Notes under the pieces: model-generated | Told to the model about the DNA's origin: nothing | Database searches by the model: none | Seen by the model: the letters and a program-made list of their open reading frames with translations, nothing else | Translations under genes and position numbers: made by a program | Shown here: positions 1-7,493 of the stretch, piece after piece | Layout of the letters: the number at the start of each line of letters is the position of its first letter | How positions within the stretch are numbered: position 1 is the stretch's first letter | Assembly (NCBI GenBank): GCA_964483145.1 | Contig: CAZAAK010000045.1 | Coordinates: 1 to 20,179 of the forward strand | DNA length: 20,179 nucleotides | Origin: Colimorpha sp964483145 | GTDB taxonomy: Bacteria > Bacteroidota > Bacteroidia > Bacteroidales > P3 | Direction of reading: 5' to 3'

Positions 1-90
1 ATTTTTCTTTCTGCAACCTATGCGGTTGTCTAAAATTCCGGGAGTATTATAGTTCCACCACCCATACGAAGAAAAAATTGGGTTAAGAGT

Positions 91-131
91 GGCCCTTAAA
101 CATTTTTAAAGTTGGGAGGCCGATTTTTTTT
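91..131 (+). terminator. possible intrinsic terminator of an upstream gene
   Basis: GGCC at 91-94 can pair with GGCC at 118-121, and CTTAAA next to it can pair imperfectly with TTTAAAG at 105-111. A run of eight T follows at 124-131. The stem is interrupted, and no upstream gene is visible in the window. It also overlaps the -33 part of the promoter for the peptidase gene, so it may be chance. Confidence 0.3.
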
Positions 132-141
132 CGTACCTTTG
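112..141 (+). promoter_or_regulatory. Bacteroidota-type promoter for the C10 peptidase gene
   Basis: TTG at 112-114 is followed, after 19 bp, by TACCTTTG at 134-141, a full match to the -7 consensus TAnnTTTG. The expected transcript start near 146-148 gives a leader of about 40 nt to the ATG at 189. It leaves almost no leader for the TTG codon at 156, which supports the later start. Confidence 0.75.
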
Positions 142-188
142 CCGACCGTAACGGATTGGAATATTTATTAAGAATGCAGTTCAAGTAT

Positions 189-1634
189 ATGAAAACTAGA
201 ATCTTATCTATCATTCTCGTGTGTATTATCTTGCTTGGTGGTAGCGCGAAAGCCGACAATGTCGACCTTCAAACAGCCAAACAGATTGGGGCCTACTATT
301 TCAGTGTTGCCACTGGAGCCAAAGCACCCGTCAACTCCGACAACCTAAAACTAGCCCAACAGTACGACAATTCAACGCTCTGTATTCCGGCTATGTATGC
401 CTTCAATGTTGAGGGTAATGGTTTTGTTGTGGTGTCCGCTTCCGATGCTGTTGAGCCAATCTTGGCATACTCACCTGAAGGCAACCTTGACCCCGAGACG
501 CTCAACCCTGCAGCCAAATATATGTTGGACAGCTATGCCAAAATCATCAGAGATGTTCAAAACAGCAAAGCCGAGGCGAACACCAGTGTCAGCAGCCTTT
601 GGCAAGAGTTGCGGGAGCAGACCTTCACTTGTGACTTAAGCAAGGCAGGCGTGCTAATCCAAACCAAGTGGGATCAAGGCGAAAACAACAGCCCTACCTA
701 CAACGCCATGTGCCCCGTTATTGACGGAAAATACTGTTATGCAGGGTGCGTAGCTGTTGCCATGGGGCAGATTATCAAATATTGGAACTACCCCGAACGT
801 GGCGGCAACGAGAGTAGCTCCACGGTCACTTGCAGTTGGAACAACACCACCGTGAAATACAAATTTTTGGTCGACTCCAACAAGTTCGTCTACGACAGCA
901 TGCCCAACACCCTTTCCACCAACAGCCAGTGGAACTACAAACGCGCCATTGGCAAACTACTGTTTGCCTGCGGCGTTGCCGTAGGAATGGACTGGGGCGT
1001 TGAGGGTAGCGGTGCCCAAAGTTCCAGTGTACCAACAGCCCTCTCCAAATGGTTCAAATATTCCGACAATGCTAGATACTTAAGTCGCACAAGCATAACC
1101 GATGCTAATTGGATTAAACTACTCCGCAGCGAAATAGTGGATAATCTCCGCCCGGTCTATTATTCCGGTTACGATGCCACCGGTGCCGGTCGCGATGCGG
1201 GCCACGCTTGGGTCATTGCAGGTGCTTCTGCTACCGATGAGAACAAATACTACATCAACTGGGGCTGGGGCGGTTCGGCCAACGGCTTTTACACGCTTGC
1301 CCCGATATCTTCCATTCAAACAGCCGGTGGCTACACATTCAACGATGGGCATGCCATGGTTTATCAGATTTATCCCAAAGACCTCAGCATTGACGAGAAT
1401 GCCATCGTAGCCACCACCCCTGCCTACCCCAACCCTGCTAACGGCTACATTATGATCCCCGTAGGTCTGCCCAATAGTGCGGCCATGGGTGTCTATAGTA
1501 TTGACGGCAAAATGGTTGACAATATCGTAATCCCCGCTGGCACCCAGGAATACCGCTTGGACTTGCGCCATTATACTCCTGGCACCTACATCTATCGTCT
1601 GAACGGACAGACCTTCAAGTTTACCGTTCTGTAA
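189..1634 (+). CDS. secreted C10 family (streptopain-like) cysteine peptidase with type IX sorting tail
   Basis: The product is a 481-residue exported cysteine protease. Residues 1-22 form a signal peptide (MKTRILSII... ending in SAKA). A Spi-type inhibitory propeptide spans about 25-135 and the papain-fold domain about 140-400. The catalytic Cys is at about 187 in YCYAGCVAVAMGQI and the His at about 339 in GHAWVIAG. The conserved NWGWGG follows at 357-362. These positions are close to those in streptococcal SpeB. The last 70 residues begin YPNPANG and end in a beta-rich KFTVL, typical of type A sorting domains that send proteins through the type IX system to the surface. The reading frame extends upstream to TTG 156 and ATG 174, but ATG 189 starts the signal peptide exactly and fits the promoter at 112-141. 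Function is strongly supported; the substrate is unknown. Confidence 0.92.
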   Translation: MKTRILSIILVCIILLGGSAKADNVDLQTAKQIGAYYFSVATGAKAPVNSDNLKLAQQYDNSTLCIPAMYAFNVEGNGFVVVSASDAVEPILAYSPEGNLDPETLNPAAKYMLDSYAKIIRDVQNSKAEANTSVSSLWQELREQTFTCDLSKAGVLIQTKWDQGENNSPTYNAMCPVIDGKYCYAGCVAVAMGQIIKYWNYPERGGNESSSTVTCSWNNTTVKYKFLVDSNKFVYDSMPNTLSTNSQWNYKRAIGKLLFACGVAVGMDWGVEGSGAQSSSVPTALSKWFKYSDNARYLSRTSITDANWIKLLRSEIVDNLRPVYYSGYDATGAGRDAGHAWVIAGASATDENKYYINWGWGGSANGFYTLAPISSIQTAGGYTFNDGHAMVYQIYPKDLSIDENAIVATTPAYPNPANGYIMIPVGLPNSAAMGVYSIDGKMVDNIVIPAGTQEYRLDLRHYTPGTYIYRLNGQTFKFTVL

Positions 1635-1656
1635 TAGGGAAATCGCATAAATACAG

Positions 1657-1686
1657 AGCCCTCGATTGCGCAATCGGGGGCTTTTT
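1657..1686 (+). terminator. intrinsic terminator after the C10 peptidase gene
   Basis: AGCCC-T-CGATTG at 1657-1668 pairs with CAATCG-G-GGGCT at 1671-1682, with one T-G wobble. The T run ends at 1686. It lies 22 nt after the peptidase stop and only 14 nt before the ATG of the next gene, so it should limit read-through into that gene. Confidence 0.85.
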
Positions 1687-1700
1687 ATCGGGTACTATTC

Positions 1701-2375
1701 ATGAAGAGAATCATTCTTTGTCTCGCCTTGATGTTCTTTACCTCGATGCTAGCAGCCCAAGGCATCAGTGCATCCGACAGTGCCATTCTTAACCACATCT
1801 TTGTCAAAAACAAGCACTACCATTCTACCCAGGCACCTTTCAAACACGATATCATCAAGAAAGGGAAAACCAACCACAAGCAAGGCACTTTCTACTGCGA
1901 AAGGGTTATCCCGACCGAGCAAGGTGGGGTGGAGGCAAAAATGGCAATGCTCTACAACCAACCCAAAGGCGACTATTACGTCATCACTCCCACATACCTG
2001 TACAATGGCCTTAACGGTAGGCACTTGAGTTTCAACTTCAAGTATATATCCCTCATGAAGTTATTGGGCAATGCCATGGCCTGGGCTGTGAATGGAGATG
2101 TGTTCAGCATCTACAACAACTTCACCGTCAACTATAAGATGACCTCTGACCAAAACAACTACATCATTACCTTAAGTAGCGATGATAGCTTCAACAAAGG
2201 CATCAGCCGCCTAGTACTCAAGTATAACAAAAGCACCTGCTTGATTTCCTATTTGGAGATAGAAGAAAAATTCGGCATCATTCACAAGTACACTATGGGC
2301 ATCGACCCTCACGGACATTATCAAAAGCCTATCATCAACCAACCAATCGACCCGAAAGTCTACATTGTGAAATAG
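1701..2375 (+). CDS. LolA-like periplasmic outer-membrane lipoprotein carrier homologue
   Basis: The product is a 224-residue exported protein. Residues 1-19 (MKRIILCLALMFFTSMLAA) are a clear signal peptide ending AAQ, with no lipobox Cys. The rest is rich in beta strands with the order and spacing seen in LolA-like proteins of Bacteroidota: a helix near 25-40, then strands including GTFYCERV, AKMAMLYNQPKGDYYVITP and a late SRLVLKYNKS...LISYLEIEEKF pair. The family carries lipoproteins across the periplasm or serves as a scaffold for lipid binding. The gene begins 14 nt after a strong terminator, and no -7 motif is visible in the gap, so expression probably depends on read-through from the peptidase gene. 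LolA assignment rests on pattern and length only; a plain hypothetical periplasmic protein is the alternative. Confidence 0.6.
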   Translation: MKRIILCLALMFFTSMLAAQGISASDSAILNHIFVKNKHYHSTQAPFKHDIIKKGKTNHKQGTFYCERVIPTEQGGVEAKMAMLYNQPKGDYYVITPTYLYNGLNGRHLSFNFKYISLMKLLGNAMAWAVNGDVFSIYNNFTVNYKMTSDQNNYIITLSSDDSFNKGISRLVLKYNKSTCLISYLEIEEKFGIIHKYTMGIDPHGHYQKPIINQPIDPKVYIVK

Positions 2376-2433
2376 CTGTGCTCCAATACTAGACTTGAAA
2401 GCCTCCAAATAACAAAAGACCGCACCCAGCCAC

Positions 2434-3627
2434 TTATTCGTTATCTAGCACGTACCTCATATACAAGCCAAAGGCCATATCCATTCCTTTTACCATCAAG
2501 TCGTAATAGAACTCTGCATCCAACCCCAGTGACAGGTTCCCATAACGGTTTTCTATTGCAGTTCGCGCCGTCAGCATCTCACGCTCCGGAACGGCGAAGC
2601 CGGAATCATGCCAGCTGATACTCTGGAATAGATAGCTACCACGAGGTGCAATAAATTGATATCCATACCAGTATCCACCTTGCAGCCACATTTTCCAATT
2701 ACCATGGGAATGACGGCCTCTTTGATGCAACTTCCAAGCAAAAGCAAGTTGTGGCCAAATACCCCAGCCCTCGTCATAAGCCATGCACTTGGTAGGTGAC
2801 ATATCTTGATAGAAGAAGACTGGCAAATCCAAACTGAAGGAATATTTTTCCTGCCCCCTCCACCGCACGCGTAGCCCGATATTTTCGTTGAAGAGAGTTT
2901 GGATGCAAGTATTCAAAGCCGAGAATTGTCCACCCCGATGGCTACCTAGGAAACTGAAAGGTACCCCTATTTCAAATTTTCGGTTGGAGGATGCTACGGA
3001 AAATAGTTCCAAATTATTGTTACTTCCCAACGTAAAGCGCTCCTGAGTGGCTTGCCAAGGTTCCAACAATTCCTCCCAATGGATCCAGGTGTCGGTCTGC
3101 AGCCGACAGGGCCCGAATGAGAACTCGCCTAGTATCTGCACGCCTTCTTCCTGGTGGTCATAGATGTACCTCTCCCGATCAAACATAGGTTCGAAAAGAC
3201 CGTGTGTTAATGCCCCATACAACGACCCCATCACCAGCCGCCAACTGGTACAAGGCTCATATTCCAACCGCACCAATGGCTGCCACTTACGAATGCCCTC
3301 GTAGCCCGCCACCCCTGCAAGATGCACACCAAGCGTTACTTGCGCATTAGCTCCTATTGTCCGTTTGACGCAGGGGTTGAGAAAAAATCCCGTAGCCGTA
3401 TAGCCTTTGGTATAAGGCAAAAAGAACTCTGCATCGCGAAAAAATGTGGTTACATCCACTATGGCCCTCCAATTGCGCCAACGAGCGCCATCTACGCCGG
3501 CGCCATCTGGGCAGAGGCTATCCCCACATACCCAACTATTGGGCGCATCAATCACAATAGGCATCTGCTGGGCGCAGGTACTCCAACCCAGCAAAACAAA
3601 TAGCAAACCTGGCAATATTCTTTTCAT
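2434..3627 (-). CDS. predicted outer-membrane beta-barrel protein of unknown function
   Basis: The product has 397 residues from the ATG at 3627. A signal peptide (MKRILPGLLFVLLGWSTCAQ) comes first. Many alternating aromatic strands follow, for example FFLPYTKGYTATGFFLNP, VRLEYEPCTSWRLVMGSLYG, WLQGGYWYGYQFIAPRG and, at the C terminus, AFGLYMRYVL. This pattern fits a 14-16 stranded barrel. The ORF continues upstream to 3684, but those 19 residues precede the signal peptide and lie upstream of a -7 promoter box at 3632-3639, so the shorter start is chosen. The gene converges with the LolA-like gene, 58 bp away, with no clear hairpin between them. No named family was recognised. Confidence 0.75.
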   Translation of the reverse strand: MKRILPGLLFVLLGWSTCAQQMPIVIDAPNSWVCGDSLCPDGAGVDGARWRNWRAIVDVTTFFRDAEFFLPYTKGYTATGFFLNPCVKRTIGANAQVTLGVHLAGVAGYEGIRKWQPLVRLEYEPCTSWRLVMGSLYGALTHGLFEPMFDRERYIYDHQEEGVQILGEFSFGPCRLQTDTWIHWEELLEPWQATQERFTLGSNNNLELFSVASSNRKFEIGVPFSFLGSHRGGQFSALNTCIQTLFNENIGLRVRWRGQEKYSFSLDLPVFFYQDMSPTKCMAYDEGWGIWPQLAFAWKLHQRGRHSHGNWKMWLQGGYWYGYQFIAPRGSYLFQSISWHDSGFAVPEREMLTARTAIENRYGNLSLGLDAEFYYDLMVKGMDMAFGLYMRYVLDNE

Positions 3628-3631
3628 GTTG

Positions 3632-3639
3632 CAAAGATA
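3632..3639 (-). promoter_or_regulatory. -7 promoter box directly in front of the barrel gene
   Basis: On the minus strand this reads TATCTTTG, a full -7 consensus. It ends only four bases before the ATG at 3627. The -33 part is weak (TTTATG about 19 bp upstream). Known spacing puts the transcript start at or next to the ATG, implying a very short or absent leader. Confidence 0.55.
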
Positions 3640-4110
3640 CGCTTTTTCCTGCACATAAATAGTTTTCCACTTCAAGGCACACATTCATCCACTCCCAAAG
3701 AACACACCAACCTCGTTCTTTAAAAAAATATGGTATCACTATATAACAAATAATCCGGTCCCCCGTTATTTTTGTGGGATTTAGTGTAGCAACTCACAAA
3801 AAAAACACAGAAACAGCATGTACCACAGACTGTCAGCATCCGCCAATACCCCACACTCGGGAAGCCTCGAACCAGAATCTGAGCCAAGTAACGCGTGGTT
3901 GCTGGCCTGCACCAATTGAAAATATATTGAAGATACATTTCCATTTTTTTGGTCTTCGTGCAACTTTATCCAAAGACATGCGGGCTTCTATGAACTTCTA
4001 AAAAAAAGGCATTCTACACACATCCACCCACAAACAAAAAAACGCACCTATCAAGCAATAAAATCAATACTTTCAATACAAATCAATGATATACAAACAC
4101 TACAAATTAT
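3640..4110. other. divergent intergenic region with no gene seen
   Basis: This AT-rich stretch separates the barrel gene (minus) from the TonB-receptor-like gene (plus). Only short overlapping ORFs without signal peptide or domain resemblance occur. A lone TATTTTTG at 3767-3774 matches a plus-strand -7 box, but no TTG lies 19-21 bp upstream. The promoter of the gene at 4111 was not found; TACTTTCA at 4068-4075 is only a weak -7 match. Confidence 0.5.
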
Positions 4111-6765
4111 ATGTCCATCAAACAATCTAACCTTCTGTCAGCGGCAACGCTGGTTCTGTTTCTTTTCATTTCTTCCATTTCAACAGCGCAACCCGGAGGA
4201 GGCCCCGGTGGCCGTCCAATGGGTCCTCCCCCAGGAGGTCGGCCCACTATGGGCGAGCGTGAACGCATGCGCAAACAGCACGAGTCCATGAAAGCGGCAG
4301 AGCAATCGCAAAAGATTCGCCAAAAGAAGAAGGTAAACGAAGGCGACCTCTTCAAAGTTGTAGGCACCCTGCAGGACAGCACTAACAACGCAGCCATCCC
4401 TTACGTCAATATAGCCATACTGAGTGCCGTCGACTCTTCAATGGTCAAGGGTGGCATCACCGACCTTGACGGGTACTTCGAGATAACCAATGTACCCCAG
4501 GGCGATATGTTTCTGCGCGTTTCGGCTATCGGCTACAAGAATACGCTCATCCCATTCTCTGTCAAAAACAATACCGCTCTTGGTTCCATCAAAGTAGCTC
4601 CAGGCGCCACCCAACTGAAGGAGGTTCAGGTCACTGCTGCTCGCCCACTCTATGCCATGGATGGCGAAAAAATGATTTACAATGTAGCAGACGACCCCAC
4701 CATACAAACGGGCACTACCAGCGATGCCCTACAGAATGCCCCAGGCGTGGAAGTGGATATCGAAGGCAACATCACCTTGCGCGGCGTTTCCAGCGTGGAA
4801 ATATGGATAAACGACAAGCCCTCCAAGCTGACCGAGGAAAATCTCAAGACCTACCTTGAAACCTTGCCGGCCAACGCGCTAGACCACATCGAAACCATCA
4901 CCAATCCCTCCGCCAAATATGCTACCGATGCCGAAGCTGTCATCAACATCATCACTTCGGCCTATATCAAGAGTAACCATTTCATCAGTTTTGGTGTCAA
5001 TGGAGCCACCCAACCTTTCGTATCTCCGTGGCTTTCGTATACTTGGGCTAACGAAAAACTCTCCATAAATCTTTATGCTAGTGGTCGCTACAACACTACC
5101 GACCGCGAGGGTTGGAGCCGCACCACCTATCGCAAAGACGGCAGTAACGGAGGTTACGATACCACCGCAACCGAAAGTTACAACTCCGAGAGCGACAGCC
5201 GCCGCTATAACGGCAATTTCTTTGCCGACATCAGCTACACTATCGACAGCATGACCGACGTTGAGGTCATGGGTCACGGGAACTTCAGTAGCAACCTCAG
5301 CAATAACTTCCTCCAGCGTAGCCGCACCGATTTTCTCTCCACCGACCAATACCGCTATGTCGACACCAACCGCACTCATGGATCCGACAATTTTGGCATG
5401 TTTGGAGCTGTATACACACACAAGTTCGACAACAACGGGCACAACATCCGTGCCAGCCTCCACGGTCACTTAAGCAACAGCTCTAGCCAAAACGACTTCA
5501 TCCGCCTTTACGACACCAACCTGACCTTGGGACCCAATTACGACAAGGCATATATCGACAGCTACAAGAGCAACAACTACAACGTCGACGTCCGATACAA
5601 CAGACCTTATAGCGACAATGGTGACTTCTCCTTTGGACTTGGTTACGACCACAGCTATAGTGGGCGCAAATACAATGTCTACGACAGCGTCTCCTCTTCC
5701 AACATCCGCGACCTGCTCCGTAGCTACGACTTCCTCGATTACGAGAACTCCGCTGAAGCCGATATCGAATGGACCCGCCGCTGGGGTGGCTTCACTTTGG
5801 AATTAGGCCTCGGGGCGCAGTACGAGAACATCAACTTCAGCTACACTGGCAGCCCAGCCTACCCCTTTACCAACGACGACACCATTTGCAACTACCTTAC
5901 CTTCAACCCATCAATCCATCTTTCCTACCGCACCGAAAGCATGCATAATTTCAAACTCAACTACTCGCTCCGCATGCGCCACCCTGGTGAGGAAGACATC
6001 ACCACCTACAAGAAATACTCGCTCGACAGCTACTCTACCGGCAACCGCGACCTTGTTGGCATCTACACTCTCACCCACAACGCCGAGGTTGGCTGGAACA
6101 AGTTCTATACAGATTTCGGCAGCATCGGCCTCGAAGGCTATGCCCGCTACAGCACCAACGAAATTGACAACCTCACTTCCTCCACCGATGAGCAGGACCC
6201 CATTCTCGACCGTATTGTCCAGTTTACCGTCCCTTACAACATGGGCCAATCCTACCGCTATGGTGGCACAGCCTTTGTTACCTACCGCCCCAGCGGATTC
6301 ATCAATGCCCGCCTCTATGCCAACGTCTACAACTACGGCTACATTCTTGAACAGCCTGGCAAAGAGCCTATTGCCAACTCCAAAGTGTCGTGGAGTGTCC
6401 GCCTCAATACTTGGGTCAAGCTATGGGACAAATTCCAGGTCTTTGCCTCTGCCAACTACTCCTCCCCCACCATCAGCCTAGCAGCCGAGCGTTCGGCCCG
6501 CTACTACCTCAACTGTGGTGTGCGTGCCGATTTCTTCAAGCGCAAACTGTCCGCCTATGTCAATGTGCAGGACATTTTCAACTGGGGCAAAAAAATCGGT
6601 TCCGGCACTAGTAACACCAACCCCTATCTGCTGAGCGAAAGCAACAGCTACACCATCAACAGCCGCTATATTTCTGCTGGCATCACCCTCCGTTTCGGCA
6701 AAATGGAACTGGAGAACCGCGCCCAAGTTGGCTCTACCGAAGCCGGCTCCTCCAACGGCATTTAA
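4111..6765 (+). CDS. TonB-dependent-receptor-like outer membrane beta-barrel protein (OMP_b-brl_3 type)
   Basis: The 884-residue product has a signal peptide at 1-26 (ending SISTA). An unusual Gly/Pro/Arg/Met-rich stretch at 28-50 and a charged helical linker to about 78 come next. A carboxypeptidase-regulatory-like domain spans about 82-165 (VVGTLQD...TDLDGYFEITNVPQG...AIGYK), and a plug domain about 175-285 (SDALQNAPGVEVD, ITLRGVSSVEIWINDKPS, ETITNPSAKYATDAEAVINI). A large barrel fills the rest. The plug sequence with IWINDKPS and NPSAKY is typical of the outer membrane beta-barrel family close to TonB-dependent receptors. It lacks an adjacent SusD-like partner, so nutrient-receptor pairing is not supported here. 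The gene stands alone and is followed by a terminator at 6785-6816. Substrate unknown. Confidence 0.88.
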   Translation: MSIKQSNLLSAATLVLFLFISSISTAQPGGGPGGRPMGPPPGGRPTMGERERMRKQHESMKAAEQSQKIRQKKKVNEGDLFKVVGTLQDSTNNAAIPYVNIAILSAVDSSMVKGGITDLDGYFEITNVPQGDMFLRVSAIGYKNTLIPFSVKNNTALGSIKVAPGATQLKEVQVTAARPLYAMDGEKMIYNVADDPTIQTGTTSDALQNAPGVEVDIEGNITLRGVSSVEIWINDKPSKLTEENLKTYLETLPANALDHIETITNPSAKYATDAEAVINIITSAYIKSNHFISFGVNGATQPFVSPWLSYTWANEKLSINLYASGRYNTTDREGWSRTTYRKDGSNGGYDTTATESYNSESDSRRYNGNFFADISYTIDSMTDVEVMGHGNFSSNLSNNFLQRSRTDFLSTDQYRYVDTNRTHGSDNFGMFGAVYTHKFDNNGHNIRASLHGHLSNSSSQNDFIRLYDTNLTLGPNYDKAYIDSYKSNNYNVDVRYNRPYSDNGDFSFGLGYDHSYSGRKYNVYDSVSSSNIRDLLRSYDFLDYENSAEADIEWTRRWGGFTLELGLGAQYENINFSYTGSPAYPFTNDDTICNYLTFNPSIHLSYRTESMHNFKLNYSLRMRHPGEEDITTYKKYSLDSYSTGNRDLVGIYTLTHNAEVGWNKFYTDFGSIGLEGYARYSTNEIDNLTSSTDEQDPILDRIVQFTVPYNMGQSYRYGGTAFVTYRPSGFINARLYANVYNYGYILEQPGKEPIANSKVSWSVRLNTWVKLWDKFQVFASANYSSPTISLAAERSARYYLNCGVRADFFKRKLSAYVNVQDIFNWGKKIGSGTSNTNPYLLSESNSYTINSRYISAGITLRFGKMELENRAQVGSTEAGSSNGI

Positions 6766-6784
6766 TCAACCGACCTATTGTACG

Positions 6785-6816
6785 AAAGAGGCCTTGCAGT
6801 GCGAGGTCTCTTTTTT
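6785..6816 (+). terminator. intrinsic terminator of the TonB-receptor-like gene
   Basis: AGAGGCCT at 6787-6794 pairs with AGGTCTCT at 6804-6811 (one G-T wobble), and T runs to 6816. It lies 20 nt after the stop of the receptor-like gene. Confidence 0.85.
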
Positions 6817-6864
6817 GTGTATGACCATGCACAAAAAAAGAGGCCTCGCCTACTGCAAGACCTC
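6788..6864. repeat. near-palindrome holding two converging terminators
   Basis: The plus-strand text from 6788 (GAGGCCTTGCAGT...) and the minus-strand text from 6864 (GAGGTCTTGCAGT...) match almost base for base to the centre near 6826, with a few substitutions and small gaps. Each half holds a complete terminator hairpin and T run for its own strand. This looks like an inverted duplication of one terminator, or like selection for a single two-way element. Confidence 0.8.
6833..6864 (-). terminator. intrinsic terminator of the tRNA-Gln gene
   Basis: On the minus strand GAGGTC (6864-6859) pairs with GGCCTC (6845-6840), with one wobble. Seven T follow at 6839-6833. It starts six bases past the 3' end of the tRNA. 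Confidence 0.8.
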
Positions 6865-6869
6865 GTCCG

Positions 6870-6940
6870 TTGTCCATCCAGGACTCGAACCTAGACTGGC
6901 TGATCCAGAGTCAGATGTGCTACCATTACACCAATGGACA
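6870..6940 (-). tRNA. tRNA-Gln (anticodon CTG)
   Basis: The 71-nt minus-strand sequence folds into a cloverleaf. The acceptor TGTCCAT pairs perfectly with ATGGACA. The D arm is GTG-TAATGGTAG-CAC. The anticodon loop CTCTGGA carries CTG, reading glutamine codon CAG. The T arm CTAGG-TTCGAGT-CCTGG closes the fold. The discriminator base is A and the CCA end is not encoded. The top pair of the anticodon stem (T-C) is mismatched, a mild irregularity. A promoter lies at 6991-7021 and a terminator directly downstream, so the gene is a single transcription unit. Confidence 0.92.
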
Positions 6941-6990
6941 ATGCATTTTCTCTGAAAAAAGAAGCAAACTTTCCTCCTCAAAAGCGGGTG

Positions 6991-7021
6991 CAAAGGTACT
7001 ACTTTTTTCCCAATCGGCAAA
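6991..7021 (-). promoter_or_regulatory. promoter of the tRNA-Gln gene
   Basis: On the minus strand TTTG (7021-7018) is followed after 19 bp by TACCTTTG (6998-6991). Both boxes match the Bacteroidota consensus. The expected start is about 45 nt upstream of the mature tRNA 5' end. Confidence 0.8.
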
Positions 7022-7179
7022 TATTTTTTTTATTTTTTCTCTTTAATCACTGAAAATCAAAAAGGTATTTTTTCTCTTCCGGCTTTTCTGCCTATCTTTT
7101 TGCCTGTCACACATTCAAAAATACCTTAAAATCGAGGGCTTTATGAACGCTCAGTGGGACTGATTTATTTGTTAAAACA

Positions 7180-7210
7180 TTGGTCCTGTTATTTTTTTTC
7201 CCTATCTTTG
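7180..7210 (+). promoter_or_regulatory. promoter upstream of the wza-like block
   Basis: TTG at 7180-7182 and TATCTTTG at 7203-7210 are separated by 20 bp, a full match to the Bacteroidota pattern. The transcript would carry a leader of about 270 nt, including the gene remnant at 7301-7493, before the Wza-type gene. No other good promoter was found before the two lipoprotein genes, so it may serve the whole block. Confidence 0.75.
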
Positions 7211-7300
7211 CAAAACGAAAGTAGGGAAAATGTCCTCCTAATTCTCGCACAAAGCACTAATATACATGTCACTATAGACAAAAAGTTGAGTCCGAATTTT

Positions 7301-7493
7301 ATGAATGGAGTAGCCCTTGCCATTCCGTATTTTGGCAAATGGTCCGAATGGATCAACCTTTACCTGCTTTCCTGCAACCAGCAGAAGAACAGCGACTTTT
7401 TGTTTTATACCGTCCGTGGCATCCCACCAAAAAGCTATGGAAGCAAAGAAATTTAACAACTCGAAAAGTTTGGAAATATTGTCCGCCGTATGA
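7301..7493 (+). pseudogene. remnant of a DUF6625-type capsule-locus gene
   Basis: A 51-codon frame (ATG 7301 to TAA 7456) encodes IPYFGKWSEWINLYLLSC and DFLFYTVRGIP. This closely recalls the N terminus of DUF6625 proteins, often found among capsule glycosyltransferase genes (motif PYFGKWPEWF..L.SC...DFLFFTD). The frame then breaks. A second frame from ATG 7437 (EAKKFNNSKSLEILSAV) may continue the homology and ends in a TGA that overlaps the ATG of the Wza-type gene (ATGA at 7490-7493). A full family member is some 300 residues, so most of the gene is gone. Family recognition is from memory of the motif and would need a profile search. Confidence 0.55.

Noticed and set aside
3767..3774. TATTTTTG as a plus-strand promoter
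   Set aside because: No TTG lies 19-21 bp upstream and the next plus gene is over 330 bp away.
3774..4001. 75-residue plus-strand ORF in the divergent gap
   Set aside because: It has no signal peptide, domain or leader support, and ORFs overlap it on the other strand; composition is that of intergenic DNA.
7154..7300. N-terminal extension of the DUF6625-like remnant
   Set aside because: It begins upstream of the promoter at 7180-7210 and the translation lacks family resemblance before 7301.
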